This document shows positions 1 to 9,059 of a stretch of DNA of 64,000 nucleotides, piece after piece. How positions within the stretch are numbered: the first letter of the stretch is position 1; every line of letters starts with the position of its first letter. The DNA lies in contig JBBDRB010000083.1 in NCBI GenBank assembly GCA_040905685.1, positions 33,218 to 97,217 on the forward strand, in the 5' to 3' direction. The notes beneath the pieces are model-generated. The model saw only the letters and a program-made list of their open reading frames with translations, was not told where the DNA came from and ran no database searches. The stretch is from JBBDMU01 sp040905685 (GTDB lineage: Bacteria; Bacteroidota; Rhodothermia; Balneolales; Natronogracilivirgulaceae). The position numbers and the translations under genes are program-made.

Positions 1-141
1 GGACTGAGCCTTGCCGAGGCTACCACCATTTCGATAGCCTCCCGGTTGTGGTTTCTGGCCGGAGAGGTTTTTTTGTTTGTGACCGGGTTTCTTTGCCATG
101 AATTCAGAAAGGATAAACCCAGGGAAAGGTCGACCAAATAA
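1..141 (+). CDS. C-terminal fragment of a membrane protein (possibly lysylphosphatidylglycerol synthase-like / UPF0104)
   Basis: An open frame runs in from the left edge and ends at a TAA at 139-141, giving 46 residues. The first part (GLSLAEATTISIASRLWFLAGEV) followed by a hydrophobic stretch VFLFVTGF and a basic tail (RKDKPRERSTK) looks like the last transmembrane helix of an integral membrane protein. The pattern of small residues, then R-L-W, then a final helix is reminiscent of the end of UPF0104/flippase-like proteins, but too little remains for a firm family call. No start is visible because the gene begins outside the window. It points the same way as dnaX, 71 bases away. Confidence 0.45.
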   Translation, partial: GLSLAEATTISIASRLWFLAGEVFLFVTGFLCHEFRKDKPRERSTK

Positions 142-212
142 TGATTATGCCCGTTACATTAGATCCCGAATTTTATATCTTATCGCTGAACCCATAACCG
201 CTGAACTCTCCG

Positions 213-1952
213 ATGGCTGAACAATACAAGGCACTGACCCGCAAATACCGGCCCGTCAATTTTGAGGATATCGTTTCTCAGGAACACGTGAGCAGCACGC
301 TGAAAAATGCCATTGAACAGAACCGGATCAATCATGCCTATCTGTTTTGCGGTCCCCGCGGAGTAGGGAAAACGACCATGGCCCGGGTACTGGCGCGTAA
401 TTTAAATTCAGTCGATGCCAGCATTGACGGGGAAGCGCTCAATAATACCCTTAATATCATTGAGATCGATGCGGCCTCCAACAATAAGGTGGAAGATGTT
501 CATGCGCTGCGCGAGCGGGTTCGCATCAGGCCGCAAAATGGCCGGTTTAAGGTGTACATCATCGATGAGGTCCATATGCTGTCCAAGGCGGCCTTCAATG
601 CCTTGCTGAAAACCCTGGAGGAGCCCCCGGATCATGCCATCTTTATCTTTGCAACTACCGAGCCCCATAAGATTCTGCCGACCATCCTTTCCCGGTGCCA
701 GCGTTTTGATTTTCGCCGGATCAGGGTAGAGGAGATCGTCGACCGGCTGCGTACGATCTGCGGGACCGAAAACATCACTATTGACGATGAATCACTGCAT
801 GTGATTGCCAAAAAAGCAGACGGCTCCCTGCGTGACGCCCTCGGGATAATGGATCAGGCGATTGCCTTTTGCGGATCCGATATCAACCGGCAGGAGATGT
901 TCAGTGCACTGAATGTAGTCAGCGGCGACCGCATGTTCGAACTTATGGAATCGGTGGATAAAAAGGATGCCAATGCCGGAATCACCCTCATCCATGATTT
1001 GCTGCAGGAGGGATATGACATTCAGGAGTTTCTGAGTACCCTCACCGGACATCTGAGGAACCTGTATCTGGCGCGGGATGCCAAAAATATGCATCTCATT
1101 GAAGATTCGGAGGAAACAAAGCAGCGATACCGGCAGGCGGCTACAACCTTTGAGGCCGATGACCTGATGCGTATGCTTCACATTATCAACGAGGCCCAGT
1201 TCAGGATCCGGGAAGCCCGTCAGCCGAGGGTCCATCTGGAAATCGCCATACTTAAGCTCATCCACCTTGAACGCATCGGCGGACTCCAAAAGCTTGTGCA
1301 GGAATTGCAGGAACTGAAGGAAGGCAATGCGACGGCGCCCCCCCGGCCCGAAACCCCTGCCTCAGGAACAACCGGTGCAAAACCCGGTCATTCGTCCGAT
1401 CAGCCGCCGCTAACTCAGGGGAAAGCCAGTGAGGAAGTTAACCTCTTCGGGAAACCATCCCTGAAACGGACCCAAAACACCCTGTCTACCGTTGATCTGG
1501 GGTCGGTGGCCACAGAGACTGCAGACGATGAATACCGGGGAGAAATAACGGGTAACCTGGCTCTGGCACCCAAACCCAGACCGACGGCCCCTTTATACCT
1601 GCACGATGTCAGACAACTGTGGGATACCTATCTTAAGGAAGTCTACGAGAAAATGGAGAAAGTCTGCTATTTTACCCTGCAGAGGGTAACCCTTGTGGAT
1701 TTGGATCAGGGAAAACTGAGCCTCGAATGCCAGGATGCATTTACCTGTGAAACGGTTGAAGAAAACAAACGGGAGTTCAGCCGGTTGTTCAACCAGCTGA
1801 CCGGACACAAACTACGTTTTCACGCTACAGTAAAACAAACTATCGGGACCACGGAAACGTTAGACCCCTATACACGGTTCAAAGCCTTACAAAAAAAAGA
1901 TCCGACCCTCAGAACGATCGTGGAATTATTCGGGGCGGAGCTTGAATATTAA
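213..1952 (+). CDS. dnaX: DNA polymerase III subunit gamma/tau
   Basis: Clamp-loader ATPase that loads the beta sliding clamp on primed DNA. The Walker A motif GPRGVGKT is at residues 47-54, the DExx box reads DEVHML and the sensor region TTEPHKILPTILSRCQRF is intact. A Pro/Ala-rich linker near 370-400 separates the AAA+ core from a tau-like C-terminal domain. The 579-residue length fits a tau form. Odd point: the four cysteines of the zinc module that normally lie between Walker A and the conserved IDAASN segment are all missing; the segment there (NSVDASIDGEALNNT) has no cysteine. No internal slippery site that would yield a short gamma is evident. It starts at ATG 213 and is followed by ybaB and recR, the usual dnaX-ybaB-recR order. 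Confidence 0.95.
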   Translation: MAEQYKALTRKYRPVNFEDIVSQEHVSSTLKNAIEQNRINHAYLFCGPRGVGKTTMARVLARNLNSVDASIDGEALNNTLNIIEIDAASNNKVEDVHALRERVRIRPQNGRFKVYIIDEVHMLSKAAFNALLKTLEEPPDHAIFIFATTEPHKILPTILSRCQRFDFRRIRVEEIVDRLRTICGTENITIDDESLHVIAKKADGSLRDALGIMDQAIAFCGSDINRQEMFSALNVVSGDRMFELMESVDKKDANAGITLIHDLLQEGYDIQEFLSTLTGHLRNLYLARDAKNMHLIEDSEETKQRYRQAATTFEADDLMRMLHIINEAQFRIREARQPRVHLEIAILKLIHLERIGGLQKLVQELQELKEGNATAPPRPETPASGTTGAKPGHSSDQPPLTQGKASEEVNLFGKPSLKRTQNTLSTVDLGSVATETADDEYRGEITGNLALAPKPRPTAPLYLHDVRQLWDTYLKEVYEKMEKVCYFTLQRVTLVDLDQGKLSLECQDAFTCETVEENKREFSRLFNQLTGHKLRFHATVKQTIGTTETLDPYTRFKALQKKDPTLRTIVELFGAELEY

Positions 1953-1971
1953 TCTGATATAAGGATGCATT

Positions 1972-2316
1972 ATGCAAAATATGGCCGATATTTTTGGAAA
2001 AATAACAGAATTCCAAAAAAAAATGGAGGATGCCAAAAGTAAACTTTCCGAACTGGAGATTGAAGCCGAAGCCGGTGGCGGCATGGTAAAGGTTACAGCC
2101 AACGGCAACCGGGAAATCATCGGCATCAAGCTGGATAAAGATATTATCAATCCGGACGATGTTGAAATGCTGGAAGACCTGATTATTGCGGGCATTAATA
2201 AGGCCCTCAATGAAGCCGAAGAAGTCTCCCGTGAAAAAATGGCCGAAATGACCAAAGGGATGCTTCCCGGCGGATTGCCCGGTGGTATGGATTTAGGCAG
2301 TCTGGGTTTAAAATAA
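1972..2316 (+). CDS. ybaB: YbaB/EbfC family nucleoid-associated protein
   Basis: Small (114 aa) dimeric DNA-binding protein of the YbaB/EbfC family. It shows the expected N-terminal helix rich in K/E/M (ITEFQKKMEDAKSKL), the central strand segment GGGMVKVTANGNREI and a flexible Gly/Met/Pro-rich tail (GMLPGGLPGGMDLG). It begins 19 bases after the dnaX stop, with AAGGA a few bases upstream of ATG 1972; the internal ATG at 1981 is a possible alternative start. The gene order dnaX-ybaB-recR is conserved in bacteria and supports the call. It probably acts on nucleoid structure or in recombination with RecR, but its exact role is not established. Confidence 0.93.
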   Translation: MQNMADIFGKITEFQKKMEDAKSKLSELEIEAEAGGGMVKVTANGNREIIGIKLDKDIINPDDVEMLEDLIIAGINKALNEAEEVSREKMAEMTKGMLPGGLPGGMDLGSLGLK

Positions 2317-2340
2317 CCGGTCTGGAAAAATACTTTATTT

Positions 2341-2368
2341 GCTCACTGATAACTGCTCACTGATCACT
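2341..2368 (+). repeat. Tandem 14-nt duplication upstream of recR
   Basis: Two adjacent 14-base units, GCTCACTGATAACT (2341-2354) and GCTCACTGATCACT (2355-2368), differ at one base and end five bases before the TTG start of recR. The repeat occupies most of the ybaB-recR spacer, so it may have moved or replaced the original ribosome-binding region; no Shine-Dalgarno sequence is visible in it. Confidence 0.6.
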
Positions 2369-2373
2369 CTGCC

Positions 2374-2979
2374 TTGCACCTCACTTCTGAAACGTTAGAA
2401 ACAGCCATTGAGCAACTTGCAAAATTGCCGGGAATGGGGCGCAAATCGGCCCAGCGCATTGCTATGCACCTGCTTAAGCAAAGCGATGACCAGGTATTTA
2501 AACTGGCCGATTCCCTGTTCGAACTTAAAAAGTCCATTAAGAACTGTTCCGTTTGTTTTAATATCACCGATGAGGACCCCTGCGGCATCTGTGCAAGCCA
2601 TAAACGCACAGCCGGCAGCATATGTGTGGTGGAGGACCCTAAAGACGTTTATGTAATTGAAAAAACCAATGAATTCAAGGGACGGTATCACGTGCTCGGC
2701 GGCGTCATATCCCCGCTGGACAGTATTGGCCCGGATGAGATTCGCATCCGGGAACTTATCGATCGCATAAACGGAAGCGTCGAAAATATTGAGGAAGTCA
2801 TCCTGGCGTTGAATCCGGACGCCGAGGGGGAAGCCACCGCGTATTACATTAATAAGCTGCTGCAGCCTTTTGGCACGAAAGTGACCCGCATTGCCCATGG
2901 CATTCCCATGGGTTCCGAACTGGAATATGTAGACGAGGCAACGCTTTGCCGGGCCTTCAGCGGCCGCAATATATTTTGA
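2374..2979 (+). CDS. recR: Recombination mediator protein RecR
   Basis: RecF-pathway recombination mediator that works with RecO and RecF to load RecA at gaps. The 201 residues contain an N-terminal helix-hairpin-helix (LAKLPGMGRKSAQRIAMHLL), a complete four-cysteine zinc finger (CSVCFNITDEDPCGIC) and a C-terminal Toprim domain (VVEDPKDVYVIEKT onward, ALNPDAEGEATAYYI). The start is a TTG at 2374. No in-frame ATG precedes it near the expected N-terminus, and starting here gives the usual family length of about 200. It lies 57 bases after ybaB. Confidence 0.93.
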   Translation: MHLTSETLETAIEQLAKLPGMGRKSAQRIAMHLLKQSDDQVFKLADSLFELKKSIKNCSVCFNITDEDPCGICASHKRTAGSICVVEDPKDVYVIEKTNEFKGRYHVLGGVISPLDSIGPDEIRIRELIDRINGSVENIEEVILALNPDAEGEATAYYINKLLQPFGTKVTRIAHGIPMGSELEYVDEATLCRAFSGRNIF

Positions 2980-3093
2980 GTTTCCTTTTTTGATGCTGGG
3001 GGGAAATTATATTTTCTTAATTAATATATAATAATGTTGAACTTAGGTCTGTTTTTATAACAGCGTAAACCTCATTATTATCTATTTCTTATT

Positions 3094-4452
3094 TTGCCTT
3101 ACCGTACATATTTTCCCTCTGATTTTCAGTTTGGGGCCGCAACGTCTTCCTTTCAAATTGAAGGTTACCCGCTTGCCGACGGAGCCGGACCCAGTATCTG
3201 GACCCATTTTACAAAAAAAGCAGGGACCATCCTGAATGGTGATCATGCCGATCTGGCCTGCGATCATTATCATTTGTGGGAAAAAGATATCCTGATGATG
3301 AAACAGCTGGGCCTGAAAACCTACCGCCTGTCGGTTTCATGGCCCCGTATTCTGCCCAATGGGGTTGGGGAGGTCAATCCAAAAGGACTGGATTTTTACT
3401 CCCGGATCATTGATGCCCTGATCCGGGCCGGCATCAGGCCGATGATCACCCTGTATCACTGGGACCTGCCTCAGGCTTTGCAGGATCAGGGCGGGTGGAC
3501 CAATCCGAAAATGGTCGGGGCATTTACCGCCTATGCCGCCCTGGTCAACAAAGCATACGGCGACCGGGTAAAAGACTGGATCACCCTCAACGAGCCCTGG
3601 GTGTTCATGCATCTGGGTATGATTACCGGCATCCATGCCCCCGGCATTAAAGACATAAAGCACGCCGCTTTGTCCTATAAGAACATATTGCTGGCAAGTT
3701 CACGGGCCATCCGGAAAATGAGATCCCTAAACCCTGATCACAACCTGGGTGTAACCTGTGATTTCACCAAATTCGAAGCGGCCACCGATTCAGGCCCGGA
3801 CCTCCGGGCACGTGATATTCTCCACGATTACCATAACAACCTTTTCCTGGGACCGTGGATCCACGGCCGTATTCCCGAGGCTGCCGATATTCTTTTTAAG
3901 CCCCACGGGATGACCTGGACAGCCGATGAGCTTGGCGACCTGACCGTACCCATCGATTTTTTGGGATTAAACTACTATAAGCGCAATATTGCCGCTGCGG
4001 CGGAGGATGATTTTTTAAATGCGCAGACCCTGCCGGCCGAAGGTGATGTGACGGATATGGGATGGGAAGTATACCCAGACGGGTTGTATGATATCCTGAA
4101 GTGGGTCTATGAAACCAGTAATGTGCCCTTGTACATCACCGAGAATGGGTCGGCCTATGACTACCCTGTGGTGGACAGGCGGGTAAAGGACATTTGCCGC
4201 ATCAATTATCTGCAAGCTCACCTGGCCGCCTGCGGCCGGGCGATTCGCGATGGGGTCGACCTTCGGGGCTATTATGCCTGGTCACTGCTTGATAATTTCG
4301 AGTGGGAGCGTGGCTATGGCAAACGCTTCGGCATGATCCATGTGGATTACCAAACGCGGGAACGCACCATAAAGGACAGCGGCTTTTTTTACCGGGATTT
4401 TATCAGGCAGCATGAGCAAAGGAACACCCTTAAAAAGGGAAGTGCGGCCTGA
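3094..4452 (+). CDS. Beta-glucosidase, glycoside hydrolase family 1
   Basis: Retaining beta-glycosidase of family GH1, expected to release glucose (or galactose/fucose) from short beta-linked oligosaccharides in the cytoplasm; no signal peptide is present. The family N-terminus FPSDFQFGAATSSFQIEG is clear. The acid/base glutamate lies in TLNEPW (E167) and the nucleophile in ITENG (E350), and the C-terminal WSLLDNFEWERGY segment is typical. Length 452 is normal. The start is TTG 3094; there is no in-frame ATG close upstream. A TTGAACTTA box lies about 50 bases upstream. The gene converges on the AsmA-like gene with a 2-base gap. Sugar specificity cannot be read from sequence alone. Confidence 0.93.
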   Translation: MPYRTYFPSDFQFGAATSSFQIEGYPLADGAGPSIWTHFTKKAGTILNGDHADLACDHYHLWEKDILMMKQLGLKTYRLSVSWPRILPNGVGEVNPKGLDFYSRIIDALIRAGIRPMITLYHWDLPQALQDQGGWTNPKMVGAFTAYAALVNKAYGDRVKDWITLNEPWVFMHLGMITGIHAPGIKDIKHAALSYKNILLASSRAIRKMRSLNPDHNLGVTCDFTKFEAATDSGPDLRARDILHDYHNNLFLGPWIHGRIPEAADILFKPHGMTWTADELGDLTVPIDFLGLNYYKRNIAAAAEDDFLNAQTLPAEGDVTDMGWEVYPDGLYDILKWVYETSNVPLYITENGSAYDYPVVDRRVKDICRINYLQAHLAACGRAIRDGVDLRGYYAWSLLDNFEWERGYGKRFGMIHVDYQTRERTIKDSGFFYRDFIRQHEQRNTLKKGSAA

Positions 4453-4454
4453 AC

Positions 4455-7400
4455 CTAATTATCACGCAAGCGATTCAGCAGCCCCCTTACGGCATCGCGA
4501 CCTTCATCCTGCGCTCTGGAGCGAAGGTATTCGGCCACTAAATTTTGGATACGCCCCTCGTCAAGCGAAGGCCGCGGATTTTCGGTGGTCCCGGTGATTT
4601 GGAGCGGAATGGTGAACCGGTCATTATCCCCCTTCAGGGCTTCGGCTCCCTGTCTGGTGATTAGCCGGCCAAGGGAATCGGCAAATCGCCCGGGTAGGGA
4701 GAGCCGGGCTGAATAGTTTAATTCATCCGCCATCAGGTTCTGCGTGCCGTTCATGGTCAGACCGATATCCCCGCTGGTGATGTTCATATTCTCAAGGGTA
4801 AGGATGCTTTCGTCTATGGTATAGTTGGCTGTCCATTCCTCGAGCGACAGGTCCTGGAATTCCTCCATGTTGAGAAGCGAAGATATGCCTGCCTGCAGGG
4901 GATGGTCTTGCAGGTTAGCTTCATCCATCCCAAAAAAGCCGGAAGCCCGGGTGGAGGAAATAATGGGCTTCAGGTAAACGTCCAGCTCGGTGTAATAGTC
5001 GGTCTCCGCATTGAAATTTCCGCTGGCATACTCGTTCAGGCGCAGCTGTCCGCCCAGCTGGAATTGCTCAAAAAAGTTCTCGACGCGCAAATCCGCCAAA
5101 TTACCCTGAAAAGTGATGTTGGTGTGTTCGGGATCGGGAATATCCCAGATAAAAGACCCGCTGATGGTGCCGCCAAACATGTTCAGCGAGCCTTCCGGCA
5201 TGCGGATCGATCCGGGATCGCTCTCCGCCTGTCCGTTGATGCTGGTGGCCGTCATTTCCATGAACACCAGGGTATCCACGGTGGCCGTCAGCCGGGTTAT
5301 CAGGTTGGGAAGTTCGATGGGGAAGGGCTCATCGGCTGCATCGGCGTCAGAGAGTTCATCCAGGTTTAGTTTCCGGCTGTAATACGTGCCCGAGAGGATC
5401 GCCGGTTCGGCCTGTCCGGTTTCCGCTGTCAGAGCCATATAATTACGTAAGGTCGCATTCAGCTGAAAATCAGATTCACCCATAAACATCGTGAACTCTT
5501 TGAGATCGGCCTGCTGATCCTGAAATGTAAGGATCGCGTTTAAGTCCCTGATGGGTGCGGGCAGGTCTTCGCCCGAAAAACCGGCATTGCCCAGGTCCGC
5601 GCTACCGGTCAGGATGAGTTCCTCAGGATAGGTGACAGAGCCATTTACGTGCAGGTCTGCCACCAGATTTCCGCTCATGGTAAGCGGGTATTCAAAATAG
5701 TCGGCGGCCTGAGCCAGGTCAACCGATGATTCCATCCTCATGTTAACGTCGGGGTTGTCTCCCCGGTAGCCGTTGATACGCCCCGATGCGGTAAGGCTGT
5801 TGTTTCCCGATTGCAGGGAGAGCTGGTTGATGTCCATGAAGTTATGGTTGATCGCCGACTCGAACTCCACATTCTCAAAAGGATGGGCCAGATCACGGTG
5901 ATGGAGGTAGCCGCCGGTCAGCACGACCCGGAGATCGGTTTCGGCATTTTCAGCGTCGTTAATGCGGCCGTTAGCCGTGCCGGACGCCGTAAGCAGGCCA
6001 CGGACCAATAGGGTGTCCTCGTCGATCGGGTAAAACCTTTCCACCGTGGACAGATCCAGTTCCAGGTTCCCGAAGAGGTCAAAGTTGGCCTGGTCTTCGG
6101 ACAGGGGATCATGAATGGTGCCGCGAATATCCAGTTCGTTGCCGGCGGCCCGCGCTGAAAAAGATTCGATTTCGGCCAGGGACTGGCTGACCAGCATGGC
6201 CACATTAATGTCCCGGACAGGTTCTTCAACACCGGCCAGTTTGACAAGCCCCTCGGCAAGATTGACTTCGGCATCAAACGTTGCGTTTTCAAAGTCGGCT
6301 AAAAAGCCTTCTCCCACGGCGCTCATATTGAGCAGGCCGGACAGTTCCAGGCCCTCCTCCCCGAGGGGATAAAAATTTTGTACGGTTTCCAGATTTACGT
6401 CCAGATCCATGTTCAGGGCGAAACGGGAACGGTCCCCCAGGGGCTGACGGATTTCCCCGAAGGCCGATACCTGATTGGTTCCGGCCAATGCGCCGAACCG
6501 CTGAACGTGGATAAGGTCGTTGGTGGCTTCAATGTGCAGGGTGATCTGCTCTATGGCATCCTCCACGTCCGGATATTTCAGGTACCCTTCGTCTACCGTT
6601 ACCACAAACTGAAAAGCAGGGGTGACCGCAGCCCCTGCCTGCCCGGAGATGGTTCCGGCAATGGACAGGCTTCCGCTGGTTTCAACACCCTCGAACTGTT
6701 CTTCATAGGCTTCGGGAACCAGATCCAGCAGCGCTTCAAAATCTTCAGATTCCGATGCAAAAATAAGATCGACAAGCAGGTTTTCGGCACTCCACTGTGA
6801 AACCGTTCCCGACAAGGTCAGCGCCAGTCCGGACAGGTTGAGGCTGCCGGAATCCATGGTGACCACCTCATTGTCAAAATCAATCCCGGTAGCCGTTTCC
6901 AGGCTCAGTTGCAATCCGCTGACGAGTTCTTCGCCCTGCCGGGTGACGGTCAGGTTCCGGATATCAACGGATAAGCTTGTTTCCAGCTGAGTGGCGAAAC
7001 GCAGGGCCGTATGCGCATCGAGTCCTCCGAGAACGACCAGGTTCCCAGCCTGTTTATCATCGTAGGTAAGCCGCGCATTGGAGATAAACATATGGCTCAG
7101 TTCCACAGCCATGGACTCTCCAGCTGCCTCCTCTTCTTCGCTATCCAGATAGGCCAGAAGTTCATCGGTATTGGTGCTTCCGTCTTCATAGACGATGTAG
7201 GTCATTTCCGGCCTTTTGAGGTCGAGTCTGGATAGATGAATTTCATTGCTGGTCAAATAGGGAATGATATTTACGGCAATCACCATCTGTTCAAGCGATG
7301 CCAGGGTACCGCCCTGATCGTCGGGAACCAAAATCTGATCAGCCAGTACGCCAAAGTTGGGGAAGGTTCGAAAAAAAGTCAATGACATGCTTTCCACCAT

Positions 7401-7541
7401 GATCTCACGTCCGGCCGTCTCCTCAAGCTGAGGCATGATCATGCTTTTCAGGCGTGCATCGGTGAAATAAATATTCAGAGCAATGAGGGTCATGACCAGC
7501 AGACCTGTTATGACTCCTGCTATCCAAAGGAAAATCTTCAT
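4455..7541 (-). CDS. AsmA family protein (large periplasmic, membrane-anchored)
   Basis: A 1028-residue protein with a single N-terminal membrane helix (residues about 4-26, FLWIAGVITGLLVMTLIALNIYF) followed by a long beta-rich periplasmic region and a C-terminal AsmA_2-like segment. The opening after the helix (DARLKSMIMPQLEETAGREIMVESMSL) is the AsmA signature in which lipid-binding repeats begin. AsmA/TamB/YhdP relatives form hydrophobic grooves and are implicated in phospholipid transfer to the outer membrane; that role is inferred here from the family. Many repeats of the form L.LSG.. and GN.L.. fit a repeating beta-groove. It seems to be a stand-alone gene. A TamB relative is at 52062. 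Confidence 0.85.
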   Translation of the reverse strand: MKIFLWIAGVITGLLVMTLIALNIYFTDARLKSMIMPQLEETAGREIMVESMSLTFFRTFPNFGVLADQILVPDDQGGTLASLEQMVIAVNIIPYLTSNEIHLSRLDLKRPEMTYIVYEDGSTNTDELLAYLDSEEEEAAGESMAVELSHMFISNARLTYDDKQAGNLVVLGGLDAHTALRFATQLETSLSVDIRNLTVTRQGEELVSGLQLSLETATGIDFDNEVVTMDSGSLNLSGLALTLSGTVSQWSAENLLVDLIFASESEDFEALLDLVPEAYEEQFEGVETSGSLSIAGTISGQAGAAVTPAFQFVVTVDEGYLKYPDVEDAIEQITLHIEATNDLIHVQRFGALAGTNQVSAFGEIRQPLGDRSRFALNMDLDVNLETVQNFYPLGEEGLELSGLLNMSAVGEGFLADFENATFDAEVNLAEGLVKLAGVEEPVRDINVAMLVSQSLAEIESFSARAAGNELDIRGTIHDPLSEDQANFDLFGNLELDLSTVERFYPIDEDTLLVRGLLTASGTANGRINDAENAETDLRVVLTGGYLHHRDLAHPFENVEFESAINHNFMDINQLSLQSGNNSLTASGRINGYRGDNPDVNMRMESSVDLAQAADYFEYPLTMSGNLVADLHVNGSVTYPEELILTGSADLGNAGFSGEDLPAPIRDLNAILTFQDQQADLKEFTMFMGESDFQLNATLRNYMALTAETGQAEPAILSGTYYSRKLNLDELSDADAADEPFPIELPNLITRLTATVDTLVFMEMTATSINGQAESDPGSIRMPEGSLNMFGGTISGSFIWDIPDPEHTNITFQGNLADLRVENFFEQFQLGGQLRLNEYASGNFNAETDYYTELDVYLKPIISSTRASGFFGMDEANLQDHPLQAGISSLLNMEEFQDLSLEEWTANYTIDESILTLENMNITSGDIGLTMNGTQNLMADELNYSARLSLPGRFADSLGRLITRQGAEALKGDNDRFTIPLQITGTTENPRPSLDEGRIQNLVAEYLRSRAQDEGRDAVRGLLNRLRDN

Positions 7542-7632
7542 TATTTGATCCCGTCCGAAATTATTAATCCATCTCTCTCAATGGGTAATTTAATTACAAA
7601 GCGCCCCATACACAAAAAATATTAACGGGGGG

Positions 7633-8523
7633 CTACTGGTCCCATAACTCCGCCCTTATCAGGTCCGCACTTCGGGCATGAAGTGAATAATCCAGAAGAA
7701 GCCTTTTGTCCCCGGGTATCTGTTTTTCGATCAGGGAAGCACACCCCGGGGTATAGATAACGATGTCCACTTCCCGGACCAGCAGGGGCAGGGACTTGCC
7801 ATAGGTAGAGCCGGCCATGATAGAGCCCTGGAATTTCAGGTTCAGTTTTAATTCTTCGATCAGAAATGGAATGGATTCTTCTTCGGCCGTAACCAGGCCG
7901 ATGGTCTGGATATCCGATCGTTCCACGACGGCCAGCAACACCTCGGAATCGATATTGTAGAATATGGGCAGCAATAAAATAGCATCCGTCTGCTCTTTAA
8001 ACCTGCGGTAATACTGAACCGGGATAAACAACGCATCGAAGTTGACGGCCTTGTTCATCTGGGTATAGGTGATCACCGCGCTTTTTACCCCAACCTTCTT
8101 TTCTATGGCCCGCGAAAGGATATTCCCCTGTTCGGCTGTGCTGCCCACCGTTGCGCAGCTTTGCAGGCGCCCGGGCCACTCGATGAAACGCAGCTGCTCC
8201 TGAAACAGGCTTTCCACTTCGTCTTCGTCAAGGCCGTATCCCGTGAGCTCCTCGAGCAATATTCGCATTTGCTCCGCTCCTTTGTCCAGCCGTTCGGATT
8301 TATCCAGTACGGTATTCTGGCGGTTTACAATGAACCCCCGTCCTTTCTCTATGCGAAGCAACCCTTCACCGGAGAGCATATGGTAGGCTTTTCGCACGGT
8401 ATGGAAGCTGGTATCCAGTTGTTTGGCCAGCTGCCGGGTGGAGGGCAGCACATCGCCGACCTGAAATTGTTTGGTGGTAATAAACAGCCGGATCCGGTCC
8501 GCTATGTATTTGGCGGTTTTCAT
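7633..8523 (-). CDS. GntR-type transcriptional regulator
   Basis: The N-terminal 70 residues form a GntR winged helix-turn-helix (PSTRQLAKQLDTSFHTVRKAYHMLSGEGLLRIEKGRGFIV). The following 220 residues are an alpha/beta sensor-like domain I cannot assign to FadR, HutC or MocR types; the C-terminus resembles a periplasmic-binding-like or substrate-sensing fold only loosely. I chose ATG 8521-8523 (296 aa) because the GntR domain normally starts within 10 residues of the N-terminus; a longer frame reaches back to 8655 but overlaps wbuC and adds 44 low-quality residues. It lies 19 bases downstream of the WbuC-type gene, so it is likely cotranscribed with it and may respond to a product of that operon. 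Confidence 0.82.
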   Translation of the reverse strand: MKTAKYIADRIRLFITTKQFQVGDVLPSTRQLAKQLDTSFHTVRKAYHMLSGEGLLRIEKGRGFIVNRQNTVLDKSERLDKGAEQMRILLEELTGYGLDEDEVESLFQEQLRFIEWPGRLQSCATVGSTAEQGNILSRAIEKKVGVKSAVITYTQMNKAVNFDALFIPVQYYRRFKEQTDAILLLPIFYNIDSEVLLAVVERSDIQTIGLVTAEEESIPFLIEELKLNLKFQGSIMAGSTYGKSLPLLVREVDIVIYTPGCASLIEKQIPGDKRLLLDYSLHARSADLIRAELWDQ

Positions 8524-8542
8524 TAGGAAAATTAAATGCTCA

Positions 8543-9052
8543 TTAAGATGGCCACCTCTGCACATGACGGCCCAGAAAGCGCAGGTATTCGCCGGTCCCG
8601 CTGCCGCCTTCCACCGGGGCCCAGCGGGCAAACAGCTTGTCGGTTTCCGGATCATAAGGGCCCCGTTTAACCTCGAAAATGACCGTATCGGGTTGCGTAA
8701 CGATGAAACTGTGCCAGATGCGGGGTTCGATATCGATAAGGGCGCCCTGCCCGCTCTCGTTCAGCGGCAAATGGCTGGTAACCCTTCCCTCGTCATCAAA
8801 GATAAAAAAGCTAAGGGATCCCTGCACCAGGACAATGCTTTCAATGGCATGGTCCCGGGGGTGCTGATGAGGCCGGATATAGGTTCCGGGCTGTAGGAAA
8901 TTGACCATTCGCTGCACCTGGGCATCCTGGCTGCGGTGCAGGGGCAGGATTATCCGCAGCCGGGAACTTTTCCTTGATGCTTCCAGCCCCGAGGCCATGG
9001 TTCCCCCGTCCAGATGGAATACGGGTCCGGTAATATTGGGAAAGGCAACCAT
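8543..9052 (-). CDS. WbuC family cupin-fold metalloprotein
   Basis: A 169-residue cupin. The segment VQRMVNFLQPGTYIRPHQHPRDHAIESIVLVQGSL holds the metal-binding His-x-His and the downstream glutamate of cupin motif 1, and IEPRIWHSFIV supplies the motif 2 histidine. The C-terminal FEVKRGPYDPETDKLFARWAP is characteristic of the WbuC subgroup, first noted in O-antigen loci and of unknown reaction. No signal peptide. It lies 7 bases after the M20 amidohydrolase and 19 bases before the GntR gene, so the three are probably one transcript. There are no surface polysaccharide genes nearby, so a role in O-antigen synthesis is not supported by context. Confidence 0.85.
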   Translation of the reverse strand: MVAFPNITGPVFHLDGGTMASGLEASRKSSRLRIILPLHRSQDAQVQRMVNFLQPGTYIRPHQHPRDHAIESIVLVQGSLSFFIFDDEGRVTSHLPLNESGQGALIDIEPRIWHSFIVTQPDTVIFEVKRGPYDPETDKLFARWAPVEGGSGTGEYLRFLGRHVQRWPS

Positions 9053-9059
9053 GGCACGG

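Noticed and set aside
142..212. Possible SRP RNA upstream of dnaX, as seen in some bacteria
   Set aside because: Only 71 bases are available and no SRP hairpin with the GGAA/GNAR tetraloop signature is visible.
1891..1898. A8 run near the end of dnaX as a programmed frameshift giving gamma
   Set aside because: It lies at codon 560 of 579, so a shift would change only the last few residues and could not make the shorter gamma form.
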